Assembly (NCBI GenBank): GCA_027451785.1
Contig: DAIDIS010000094.1
Coordinates: forward strand, 1 to 12,331
DNA length: 12,331 bases
DNA from: Acidimicrobiales bacterium
Lineage (GTDB): Bacteria > Actinomycetota > Acidimicrobiia > Acidimicrobiales > JAKAVM01
Direction: 5' to 3'
This document shows positions 1 to 6,044 of this stretch, in pieces; within the stretch, counting starts at the first letter, position 1; every line of letters starts with the position of its first letter. The position numbers and the translations under genes were made by a program. The notes under the pieces are model-generated. The model saw nothing but the letters and a program-made list of their open reading frames with translations. It did no database searches and had not been told where the DNA came from.

Positions 1-17
1 GGAGACTTTTTGAGACC

Positions 18-626
18 TTGAGCCGCCAACGCGGGCGGACGCCCTGGGTAGCGGCCTCACTCATAGTGGCAATTTCAGTCAGCAGTTGCGGGATCTCCTA
101 CAGCAAAACCCCCACCACAATCCCCTCTTCCGGGGTTCCATTCGGCCTAGAGCAACGTCAGGCATCCACTACAACCACCGAGGTGCCGAAGCCGACCAAG
201 GCAATCGCGTCCCTGTTCTGGGTGAACGGAAACCACTTGACCCCCTCCAGTCGCTTGATGAATGCTCCGGTCACATTGTCAGAAGCCCTGAACAACCTGG
301 TATCCGGTCCGAACGCCACTGAGTCACAGGCAGGAACCTCCACTGCCATCCCGGTTGGGACGACAATCAACTCTGCGAAGGTAAGCGGTGATATCGCAAC
401 CGTGGACCTGAGCCAGTCCTTTGCAAGCGCCACGGGCCAGAACCAGATTCTTGCTCTGGGCCAGCTTGTCTTTACGGCCACTGAAATTCCGGGGGTCACT
501 CAGGTGGTGTTCGACTTAGCCGGAAGCCCCGTCGAAGTTCCAGCCTCCAATGGCGCTCTCATCGACGGGCCGGTTGTGAGGTCCGATTACCAATCCCTTC
601 TCTCAGCCGCACCCAGCCAGGGCTAG
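18..626 (+). CDS. GerMN-domain lipoprotein (LpqB-like)
   Basis: Secreted lipoprotein with one GerMN domain, probably working at the outer face of the membrane or in the cell wall. The N-terminus has basic residues, a hydrophobic stretch (about 10-22) and a lipobox-like VSSC with the lipidation cysteine at residue 24. A Ser/Thr/Pro-rich linker follows (about 28-58), then the GerMN fold (about 62-175) with the family's alternating hydrophobic strands, including ATVDLSQSF and TQVVFDL. GerMN domains occur in spore germination protein GerM and in actinobacterial LpqB. At 202 residues it is much shorter than LpqB and lacks the following beta-propeller. The start used is TTG at 18; the frame is open to the left edge, so the true start may lie upstream. 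It precedes a response regulator by 56 bases with no terminator between them. The domain call is from sequence; the LpqB link is inferred from context. Confidence 0.75.
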   Translation: MSRQRGRTPWVAASLIVAISVSSCGISYSKTPTTIPSSGVPFGLEQRQASTTTTEVPKPTKAIASLFWVNGNHLTPSSRLMNAPVTLSEALNNLVSGPNATESQAGTSTAIPVGTTINSAKVSGDIATVDLSQSFASATGQNQILALGQLVFTATEIPGVTQVVFDLAGSPVEVPASNGALIDGPVVRSDYQSLLSAAPSQG

Positions 627-664
627 CACCCACTTCGCAGAGTCAACCAAGTGCCCACCGGTGG

Positions 665-679
665 AGTACCTTAGGTACT
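665..679. promoter_or_regulatory. Perfect inverted repeat over the response regulator RBS
   Basis: AGTACC, a TTA spacer, then GGTACT: a perfect 6-bp inverted repeat ending three bases before the ATG at 683. It covers the only Shine-Dalgarno-like bases (AGG at 673-675). It could be an operator or a small RNA hairpin limiting translation of the regulator. The repeat is seen directly; its function is unknown. Confidence 0.4.
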
Positions 680-682
680 GGC

Positions 683-1363
683 ATGGCCAACCGAATTCTT
701 CTTATCGAGGACGACGAGCGAATCAGGGCGTCGATGCGCCTTGCGCTTGAGGACGAGGGTTACGACGTCTTGGAGTCACCCAGCGCGGAAGAAGGCCTGG
801 ATATTTTCTCAGACAACCCTGTCGACGTCGTTTTGATCGACCTCATGTTGCCGGAGATGGACGGATTCGAGTGTTGCCGTACTATCCGGCGCTCTTCCGG
901 CGTGCCGATCATCATGGTCACGGCGAGATCGGACTCCCACGACGTCGTCGCCGGCTTGGAGGCGGGTGCCGACGACTACGTAACCAAGCCATTTGTCCCG
1001 AAGGAGCTGACCGCCAGAATTCGTGCCCTCCTGCGCCGCACACGAGCAACCGAGGATACCAACTCGACCATCTCGGTCGGGCCAATCGAAATACAGCCGG
1101 ACGCGGGTGAGGTGAAGGTCGGTGGAAGCTTGGTTCACCTGACCAGGACCGAATTCAGGCTCCTGTGCGAGCTTGCGGCAACCCCCGGCAAGGTGCTCAG
1201 CCGAGAGCAGCTCCTTGAGAGGGTATGGGGATATGACTATTTTGGCGACGGCAGGCTAGTTGACGTTCACATGCGAAGACTCCGAACCAAGATAGAGGGC
1301 GACCCCGCCAACCCGACGTTCGTGGTCACAGTCAGGGGACTCGGCTACAAACTGGCAGCCTGA
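683..1363 (+). CDS. OmpR/PhoB-family response regulator (MtrA-like)
   Basis: Cytoplasmic DNA-binding response regulator, 226 residues, the normal length for the OmpR class. The receiver domain (1-118) has the acidic pair D10/D11, phospho-acceptor D53 in LIDLMLPEMDG, the switch Thr80 and Lys102 in the TKPF motif. The winged-helix effector domain (about 128-225) has the typical RTEFRLL, LLERVWGYDYFGDGRLVDVHMRRLRTK-type recognition region and a closing TVRGLGYKL. The C-terminal half resembles mycobacterial MtrA closely. The histidine kinase begins 17 bases downstream, so the two are almost certainly a cognate pair in one transcript. The Shine-Dalgarno is weak and lies inside an inverted repeat, which may indicate translational or autoregulatory control. 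Family assignment is secure; the MtrA orthology is likely but not proven. Confidence 0.93.
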   Translation: MANRILLIEDDERIRASMRLALEDEGYDVLESPSAEEGLDIFSDNPVDVVLIDLMLPEMDGFECCRTIRRSSGVPIIMVTARSDSHDVVAGLEAGADDYVTKPFVPKELTARIRALLRRTRATEDTNSTISVGPIEIQPDAGEVKVGGSLVHLTRTEFRLLCELAATPGKVLSREQLLERVWGYDYFGDGRLVDVHMRRLRTKIEGDPANPTFVVTVRGLGYKLAA

Positions 1364-1380
1364 GGGATATCAAAGGCACG

Positions 1381-2772
1381 ATGTCGAACGATCGGGAGCG
1401 GACCTGGATACGGGTCCCGGGAATGCGCACCCGTATCATGGCGGGTTTCGCCCTGGGTGCGTTCGGTTTGTCGGTGGTCCTTTCCTTCGTCACCTATGAA
1501 TTGGTGAAGAACCAGTCGATTAGGTCCACCCAAGACGCCGCACGGCGCCAGACTTTCGCTGCGGCGAACCTCGTGAGAAGCGAACTTTCCCCACCCCTTC
1601 CCGCCGACATGGCTGCCTTTTTGAATGGATTGGACAACCCGAGCGGTACGCTTCCCCTTCTTTATGTAGGCGGAAGGTGGTATTCGACCTCTCTCGCCTC
1701 TGAGGCGACCATCCCTACTGGCCTAAGGGAGGCGGTCTTGAACGGAACCGCCGCCTTCCAAAGATTCAATTTCAACGGCCATCCCGAGCTTGGCGTTGGG
1801 GTCCCACTCCCTTCGGTAAACGCCTCATACTTTGAGCTGATAAGCCTGGCCGATGTCGCCCACAACCTCGATATCCTCCTGGTGTCGCTCCTGGCCGCTT
1901 CTGCACTTACGACGATTGCAGGTGCGCTGGTAGGCCGCTGGGCGACGTCAAGGCTTCTAGCCCCATTGACCGAGACTGCCAAAGCCGCCGTGGCTATAGC
2001 CAACGGGAACTGGGACACCCGGCTGGTCGCAAACGACAACTCCCTCATCGACTTGGTCTCTTCCTTTAACTTGATGGTTGAAGCCCTTGAGTCCAGAATC
2101 CGGCGCGACGCCAGGTTCGCTTCGGATGTAAGTCACGAGCTCAGGTCCCCATTAACCACCATCGAAACCGCTCTTCAGGTTATGGAAAGGCGGCGAGCGG
2201 ATCTTGACGATCGTGCGGGCCAGGCGCTCGATCTACTCGGCCTCGAAGTCAGGAGATTCGAGAGACTCGTGCAGGACCTACTCGAAATTTCCAGGACTGA
2301 CGACGGGACTCAGAGAGTATCGCTGGAGGAGGTGGAGGCTTCTGCCTTGGTTCTCCAGTGCCTTCGAACGTCGGGGGTGGATTCGTCGCTCGTTAATGTT
2401 TCGGAGAGCCTTGCGGGCGCTCAGCTCATGGCGGACAAGAGACGGATCGAGCGAGTCATCGCAAACTTGGTGGAGAACGCTAAGTCGCACGGAGGCGGAG
2501 TGGTGGGGGTAACAGCCACGAAGGCCGGTTCCGACCTGGTCGTTTACGTAGACGACAACGGTCCCGGCGTAGCGCCGGACGAAAGGGAAGCCATTTTCGA
2601 GCGCTTCTCCAGGGGGAAACTAGCGAGAAAGCGAAGCACCAACGACGGCGTCGGGTTAGGCCTTTCCCTTGTGAAGGAGCACATCAGGCTCCATGGGGGC
2701 GACGTCTGGGTCGAGCCTAGAGAAGGTGGGGGCTCCCGATTCGCGCTCAAAATCCCGCTGGCCAAAACTTAA
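1381..2772 (+). CDS. HAMP-domain sensor histidine kinase (MtrB-like)
   Basis: Membrane sensor kinase of 463 residues, partner of the upstream response regulator. Order seen: short cytoplasmic N-terminus, membrane helix 1 (about 19-42), extracytoplasmic sensor region (about 43-160), membrane helix 2 (about 163-187), HAMP (about 188-242), HisKA dimerisation domain with phospho-acceptor H252 in SHELRSPL, then a HATPase_c domain with N box (ANLVENAKSH, N362/N366), G1 box DDNGPG (391-396), F box IFERF and G2 box GVGLGLSL (423-430). All catalytic motifs are intact. An AAAGG stands 4 bases before the ATG. It ends convergently, 99 bases from the STAS gene; I see no strong terminator in that gap. The signal sensed cannot be read from the sequence; by analogy with MtrB it may relate to cell wall or osmotic state. 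Confidence 0.92.
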   Translation: MSNDRERTWIRVPGMRTRIMAGFALGAFGLSVVLSFVTYELVKNQSIRSTQDAARRQTFAAANLVRSELSPPLPADMAAFLNGLDNPSGTLPLLYVGGRWYSTSLASEATIPTGLREAVLNGTAAFQRFNFNGHPELGVGVPLPSVNASYFELISLADVAHNLDILLVSLLAASALTTIAGALVGRWATSRLLAPLTETAKAAVAIANGNWDTRLVANDNSLIDLVSSFNLMVEALESRIRRDARFASDVSHELRSPLTTIETALQVMERRRADLDDRAGQALDLLGLEVRRFERLVQDLLEISRTDDGTQRVSLEEVEASALVLQCLRTSGVDSSLVNVSESLAGAQLMADKRRIERVIANLVENAKSHGGGVVGVTATKAGSDLVVYVDDNGPGVAPDEREAIFERFSRGKLARKRSTNDGVGLGLSLVKEHIRLHGGDVWVEPREGGGSRFALKIPLAKT

Positions 2773-2871
2773 CGTCAGAAAACTACAGGATCGATCGACG
2801 GCCGACCGACATGGCCCCACAAAGTACGAAACTCGGACGGCGGCATCACCATTTGCCTACGCGCACTATTT

Positions 2872-3309
2872 TTACGCAGTCGCCGGCTGCCTGTCTCCGT
2901 CGGTATCGTCGGTGTCGGTGGCCTCGAAGAGACCTCCTGCCTCTTCCTCTTCAGGCACGCTGGAGATGCGGTCGCTTTCCAGCAACGCTTCGACAGCGTC
3001 TTCGAAGGTCCTGCGCATTGCCACAAGGCGATCAAATCCGGTCATCCTCAGAAGCCGGGCCACGCTTGCCTTGGAGGCACAAACGGCCATTCGGCCGCCT
3101 CCCTCCCTCATCCTGTGCACGGAACCGATTAGGGCACCCAGGCCGGTCGAGTCGAGGAACGGGACCGCAGAAAGGTCGACTAGAAGATTCGACGATGGAT
3201 CTACATCCGCGAGCGCCTCGCGGAAGGGACCCACAGTGAACGAATCGAGGTCGCCGACGGGCCTGCAAACGACATAGCCGTCCGCCGGGTAAACAGACAC
3301 TTCTAGCAT
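2872..3309 (-). CDS. STAS-domain anti-sigma factor antagonist
   Basis: SpoIIAA/RsbV-like anti-anti-sigma protein of 145 residues. In partner switching such proteins bind an anti-sigma kinase and free a sigma factor; the kinase turns them off by phosphorylating a serine. The STAS fold covers about 1-112, with the phosphorylatable Ser54 in the conserved FLDSTGLGAL loop. The last 30 or so residues are a strongly acidic tail (EEEE..., several Asp) not part of the usual domain, which is normally about 100-120 residues. No anti-sigma kinase, phosphatase or SigB/SigF-type sigma factor lies beside it in this window, so its partner is encoded elsewhere. The ATG has no good Shine-Dalgarno, and the upstream DNA is AT-rich. 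It is convergent with the histidine kinase gene. Confidence 0.88.
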   Translation of the reverse strand: MLEVSVYPADGYVVCRPVGDLDSFTVGPFREALADVDPSSNLLVDLSAVPFLDSTGLGALIGSVHRMREGGGRMAVCASKASVARLLRMTGFDRLVAMRRTFEDAVEALLESDRISSVPEEEEAGGLFEATDTDDTDGDRQPATA

Positions 3310-3410
3310 TTAACCATAATGCCTTTAACCCGGAAGTAAAACCACTGCAAATGTACTACTTTATCGTTGCAAATCATTTACTGTTCTTAGCTTCACAATC
3401 ATTTAACGAT
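3310..3410. other. AT-rich leader of the STAS gene with a short repeat
   Basis: This stretch between the STAS gene start and the 3411-3439 palindrome is noticeably richer in A/T than the surrounding DNA. It contains AATCATTTA twice as a direct repeat (3372-3380 and 3397-3405, 25 bases apart). It presumably holds the STAS promoter, but I could not pick convincing -35/-10 boxes. Confidence 0.35.
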
Positions 3411-3439
3411 TTAAGCGGCCGCTCATTGCGGCCGCTTAA
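3411..3439. terminator. Perfect 12-bp inverted repeat, probable terminator of the ccr operon
   Basis: TTAAGCGGCCGC, a five-base TCATT loop, then GCGGCCGCTTAA: a perfect 12-bp stem lying 52 bases past the epimerase stop codon on the - strand. Position between two tandem - strand transcription units suggests termination. It has only short T runs on either side, so it is not a textbook intrinsic terminator; it could also be a protein-binding palindrome. Confidence 0.55.
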
Positions 3440-3491
3440 GACTTCTACCTGCTATTTTGCACCAAATTCCTTATTAGAACAGGTACTTATA

Positions 3492-3893
3492 TCACTCCTG
3501 GACTAGCTCTATAAGCGTTCCAAAAGCTCCCTTAGGATGCACAAATGCAATTGTCGTACCCCTAGACCCAGGCCTTGGGACTTCATCAATCAGCCTGCCT
3601 CCTGCAGCCCGTACCTGGTCAATGGCCTCCTGGCAGTTATCTACCCTGTAGCCGACGTGGTGAATCCCCTCGCCCTTTGCCTGGATATATTTAGCAACCG
3701 GCGAGTCATCCCTTATCGGTGTCAGGAGCTGGACATACGAATCAGCCACCTTCAGGAGCGCTTCCTCCACCCCGTCCTTTTCGATGGTCTCGCGATGGTT
3801 GACCGTCGCGCCGAAGGCCTCTTCGTAATATGAGACGGCTGCATCCAGGTCCGCCACTGCAATTGCCACGTGATCTATCTCAGTGAGCTTCAC
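3492..3893 (-). CDS. mce: Methylmalonyl-CoA/ethylmalonyl-CoA epimerase
   Basis: Vicinal-oxygen-chelate (glyoxalase-fold) enzyme of 133 residues that interconverts the 2S and 2R forms of methylmalonyl-CoA, and usually also ethylmalonyl-CoA. Two beta-alpha-beta-beta-beta modules are visible. Likely metal ligands are H8 (IDHVAIAV), Q55 (YVQLLTP), H79 (GIHHVGYRV) and E129 (TLIELVQE), as in the family. I chose the GTG at 3893: an AGGGAG lies 8 bases upstream and the protein then begins MKLTEIDHVAIAV, the usual family N-terminus. A longer reading from TTG at 3920 would overlap the ccr stop codon by 4 bases. It follows ccr by 23 bases in the same operon, which points to epimerising the (2S)-ethylmalonyl-CoA made by Ccr. 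Methylmalonyl-CoA epimerisation remains equally possible. Confidence 0.9.
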   Translation of the reverse strand: MKLTEIDHVAIAVADLDAAVSYYEEAFGATVNHRETIEKDGVEEALLKVADSYVQLLTPIRDDSPVAKYIQAKGEGIHHVGYRVDNCQEAIDQVRAAGGRLIDEVPRPGSRGTTIAFVHPKGAFGTLIELVQE

Positions 3894-3916
3894 TCTTGCT
3901 TCTCCCTTGCTTGTGG

Positions 3917-5257
3917 TCAAGCACCCAGCCTACGGAAGACCGTAATCCTGTCTTCGCCGACTTTGTCCCGGAACTCGGGATCGGCAATCCCCTGTCCTTC
4001 TTTGCCTGCCAGGCAAAGAACACCGATCTTGCCCTCGTGGAAATTCTTGTGCACCTGATATGCCGCCTCTCCAGAACCTTCCAACGGGTAGACGGCCGAA
4101 AGAGTCGGCTGGATGGCACCTTTTGCGATTAGGCGGTTGGCCTCCCAGGCTTCCTGGTAGTTGGCAAAGTGACTCGACTTGATCGACTTCAGCTTCATCC
4201 AAAGGTGACGGTTGTCGTACTCGATCATGTAGCCGGATGTTGCGGCACAGGTCACAATCGTTCCGCCACGCTTGGCCACGAACACCGAAGCGCCCATTGT
4301 CTGGCGACCTGGGTGCTCGAAAACGATGTCGGGATCCTCTCCAACGAGTGCTCGAATGTCCTTGCCAAGCCTGCGCCATTCGGACTCGTCTTGGTGACCT
4401 TCGTCATTCCAGAACCTGTAGTTGGCGGTCTTGCGATCGATGATCGCCTCACAACCCAGGGCTTCCAGCAACTTGCCCTTTTCCGGCGACGAAACCACAC
4501 CAATCGGCGTGCCCCCACCGTTCAAGACGTACTGGACCGCGTAACCGCCGATTCCGCCGGTTGCACCCCAGATGAAGACGTTGTCACCCTGCTTCATGTC
4601 GGCACCGTTCTTCGACACCAACATCCTGTAGGAGGTGGAGTTGCACAAAGCATTACAAGCCGCCTCTTCCCAACTCAAATGCTCCGGCTTGGGCATAATC
4701 TGGTTGGCCTTCACCAGGGCAAGATCCGCCATGCCTCCGAAGTTTGACTCAAAGCCCCAGATCCTCTGGTTTGCCGCCAGCATCGAGTCGTTGTGGGCGG
4801 AATGGTCCTGGTCGTCAACGTAGTTACAGTGGATTACCACTCTGTCTCCGGGCTTCCAGTTCCTAACCGCCGAACCGACCCGAATGACTACGCCGGATGC
4901 GTCGGAACCGACCACGTGATAGGGAAGGTCATGCCTTGCCCCCCATTTGGACTCACGGCCCAGGCGCTTCAAGAACTCGAAGGTGGATAGAGGCTCGAAG
5001 ATCGATGTCCAAACCGTGTTGAAGTTGATCGCCGAGGCCATGACTGCGATATACGCCTCGTCCGGCGCCAACTCGGGTGTCGCCACGTCTTGGATGTGAA
5101 TCGTCTTTCGAGGGTCTTTGTCCGAAGAGGGCATCCCTTCGAATACTCCGACGTCTTCGGCCCTGACTACGGCTGCGCGATAAGACTCCGGTACGGGAAT
5201 GGACTGGAACTCTTCCGCAGGGGCATTGGCTTCGATGGCTGGAAGGAACTCTTGCAC
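3917..5257 (-). CDS. ccr: Crotonyl-CoA carboxylase/reductase
   Basis: Cytoplasmic NADPH-dependent enzyme of the medium-chain dehydrogenase/reductase superfamily, 446 residues (typical). It reduces crotonyl-CoA while fixing CO2, giving (2S)-ethylmalonyl-CoA, the signature step of the ethylmalonyl-CoA pathway; paralogues supply polyketide extender units. The N-terminal catalytic domain carries MASAINFNTVW and WGFESNFGG; the Rossmann part has WGATGGIGGYAVQ (about 230-242), and the C-terminal part SSHFANYQEAWEANRLI. By position, N80, F169, E170 and H363 correspond to the four CO2-pocket residues described for Kitasatospora setae Ccr (N81, F170, E171, H365), so carboxylation should be intact; I aligned these from memory. 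The start is GTG at 5257, since an in-frame TAG lies 12 bases upstream and residues before YRAAVV are needed. The Shine-Dalgarno is poor. It is followed by the epimerase gene. Confidence 0.93.
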   Translation of the reverse strand: MQEFLPAIEANAPAEEFQSIPVPESYRAAVVRAEDVGVFEGMPSSDKDPRKTIHIQDVATPELAPDEAYIAVMASAINFNTVWTSIFEPLSTFEFLKRLGRESKWGARHDLPYHVVGSDASGVVIRVGSAVRNWKPGDRVVIHCNYVDDQDHSAHNDSMLAANQRIWGFESNFGGMADLALVKANQIMPKPEHLSWEEAACNALCNSTSYRMLVSKNGADMKQGDNVFIWGATGGIGGYAVQYVLNGGGTPIGVVSSPEKGKLLEALGCEAIIDRKTANYRFWNDEGHQDESEWRRLGKDIRALVGEDPDIVFEHPGRQTMGASVFVAKRGGTIVTCAATSGYMIEYDNRHLWMKLKSIKSSHFANYQEAWEANRLIAKGAIQPTLSAVYPLEGSGEAAYQVHKNFHEGKIGVLCLAGKEGQGIADPEFRDKVGEDRITVFRRLGA

Positions 5258-5283
5258 GGCCCAAATCTAGTTCGCACCCAGTG

Positions 5284-5306
5284 ACCCTGGCGAAAACGCG
5301 CAGGGT
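5284..5306 (-). promoter_or_regulatory. Hairpin in the ccr leader
   Basis: ACCCTGGCG and CGCGCAGGGT flank an AAAA loop, giving a 9-bp stem with a single bulged base, 26 bases upstream of the ccr GTG start. On the - strand the loop is TTTT and no T run follows directly, so it is not a clear terminator. It may be a 5' leader structure affecting ccr expression; function not known. Confidence 0.35.
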
Positions 5307-5464
5307 GGATTTTCACTACCAGGAACGAAGCAGCCGGAGTGGCCAATTAATTAGGAGATGGCCAGCGGCGCGTTGAAAAGGCTTGGCGCCTGCCGCCCAC
5401 TCCAAAAGTCGGCACGGGCCAAGTCCAAACTCACCAGGTCGACCCCGGTAAGAGTCAGAGCAAT

Positions 5465-5701
5465 TTAGATATAGGTGTCCAGCTGTGCGTCTGCGCTGAT
5501 GAACACCACGTTCGCAACAACCCTGCTCAGTGACGACTGAGTCATCGAAGTTCGCTGTTCGGCGACGTCCAGGGCAATCTGCGCTTGCTGTTGCTGGCTT
5601 GCGGCGATCTGCTGGATCGACGGCTGCAGCAAAGCATCGGCTTGAAACTGCTGCGGCGACTCCGACAAATTGGCCAGGTTTGACATGCTGCTTGCGTCCA
5701 T
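5465..5701 (-). CDS. Small glutamine-rich protein of unknown function
   Basis: I do not recognise this 78-residue protein. It begins MDASSMSNLANLSESPQQF and is very rich in Gln, Ser and Ala, with a QQQQ run near residue 40 and a likely amphipathic helix across about 25-60. It has no signal peptide, membrane helix or cysteine. AGAGG stands 7 bases before the ATG, a good ribosome site, which is the main reason to call it real. A distant resemblance in layout to short YjfB-like or RebB-like proteins crossed my mind, but I cannot support either. It is upstream of ccr on the same strand, with a 207-base gap, and divergent from the thiolase. The gap holds the ccr leader hairpin and an AT-rich TAATTAATT patch (5345-5353), so it probably has its own transcript. 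Confidence 0.55.
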   Translation of the reverse strand: MDASSMSNLANLSESPQQFQADALLQPSIQQIAASQQQQAQIALDVAEQRTSMTQSSLSRVVANVVFISADAQLDTYI

Positions 5702-5840
5702 AATGATTCCTCTTGTCGCATTCCTTTACAACAATGAGAAACTTCATGCCAGGAACCCACTTTGAGCGGGACCGGCTTTTTACTCAACCACCTTGCTACG
5801 AGTATTCCTCATGCGAACACCCAAAGATGGGGTGATCCTG

Positions 5841-5853
5841 GTAGTCATACTAC
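5841..5853. repeat. Short inverted repeat, possible operator
   Basis: GTAGT, spacer CAT, ACTAC: perfect 5-bp arms, followed by another TACT. It lies between divergent promoters, where a regulator site would be expected. Arms this short can occur by chance. Confidence 0.25.
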
Positions 5854-5981
5854 TACTTTCCGTGATAAATAGAAGTACCTAAGGGCAAATATTCCTATTT
5901 TCTCTGTGGGCAAGCTTGGAAACGCGTTCTACCTGTTAGGAATGTATTTCCCATCAATGCTGTTACATTTCGCTGCCGGCT

Positions 5982-6012
5982 TTGACGAGTAGCGTCTTCG
6001 GCCTTCTACACT
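5982..6012 (+). promoter_or_regulatory. Candidate promoter of the thiolase gene
   Basis: TTGACG (5982-5987), a 19-base spacer, then TACACT (6007-6012), matching the actinobacterial TANNNT -10 pattern. Transcription would start near 6019, leaving a leader of about 25 bases that includes the Shine-Dalgarno. The spacer is slightly long. Confidence 0.4.
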
Positions 6013-6044
6013 TGATTGCACAACGTCTCAGGGAGGGACTTCAT

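Larger units (their letters stand above)
5702..6044. other. Divergent intergenic region between small protein and thiolase
   Basis: No convincing gene is seen in this 343-base gap. It should hold the promoters for the small - strand protein and the + strand thiolase. Visible elements are an inverted repeat GTAGT-CAT-ACTAC (5841-5853), an AT-rich block around 5866-5905, and a promoter-like TTGACG/TACACT pair nearer the thiolase. Confidence 0.5.

Noticed and set aside
2693..3277. 194-residue open frame on the + strand
   Set aside because: Antisense to the STAS gene and overlapping the kinase end; low-complexity Ser/Arg composition without family resemblance.
4169..4747. 192-residue open frame on the + strand
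   Set aside because: Antisense to ccr, no supporting start site or domain.
5316..5747. 143-residue - strand frame overlapping the small Gln-rich protein
   Set aside because: Different frame, basic Arg/Cys-rich composition typical of a shadow, and no ribosome site as good as that of the 78-residue frame.
5982..6044. Extended N-terminus of the thiolase from 5982
   Set aside because: The strong GGGAGGG site and family N-terminus both place the start at 6045; the upstream part overlaps the candidate promoter.
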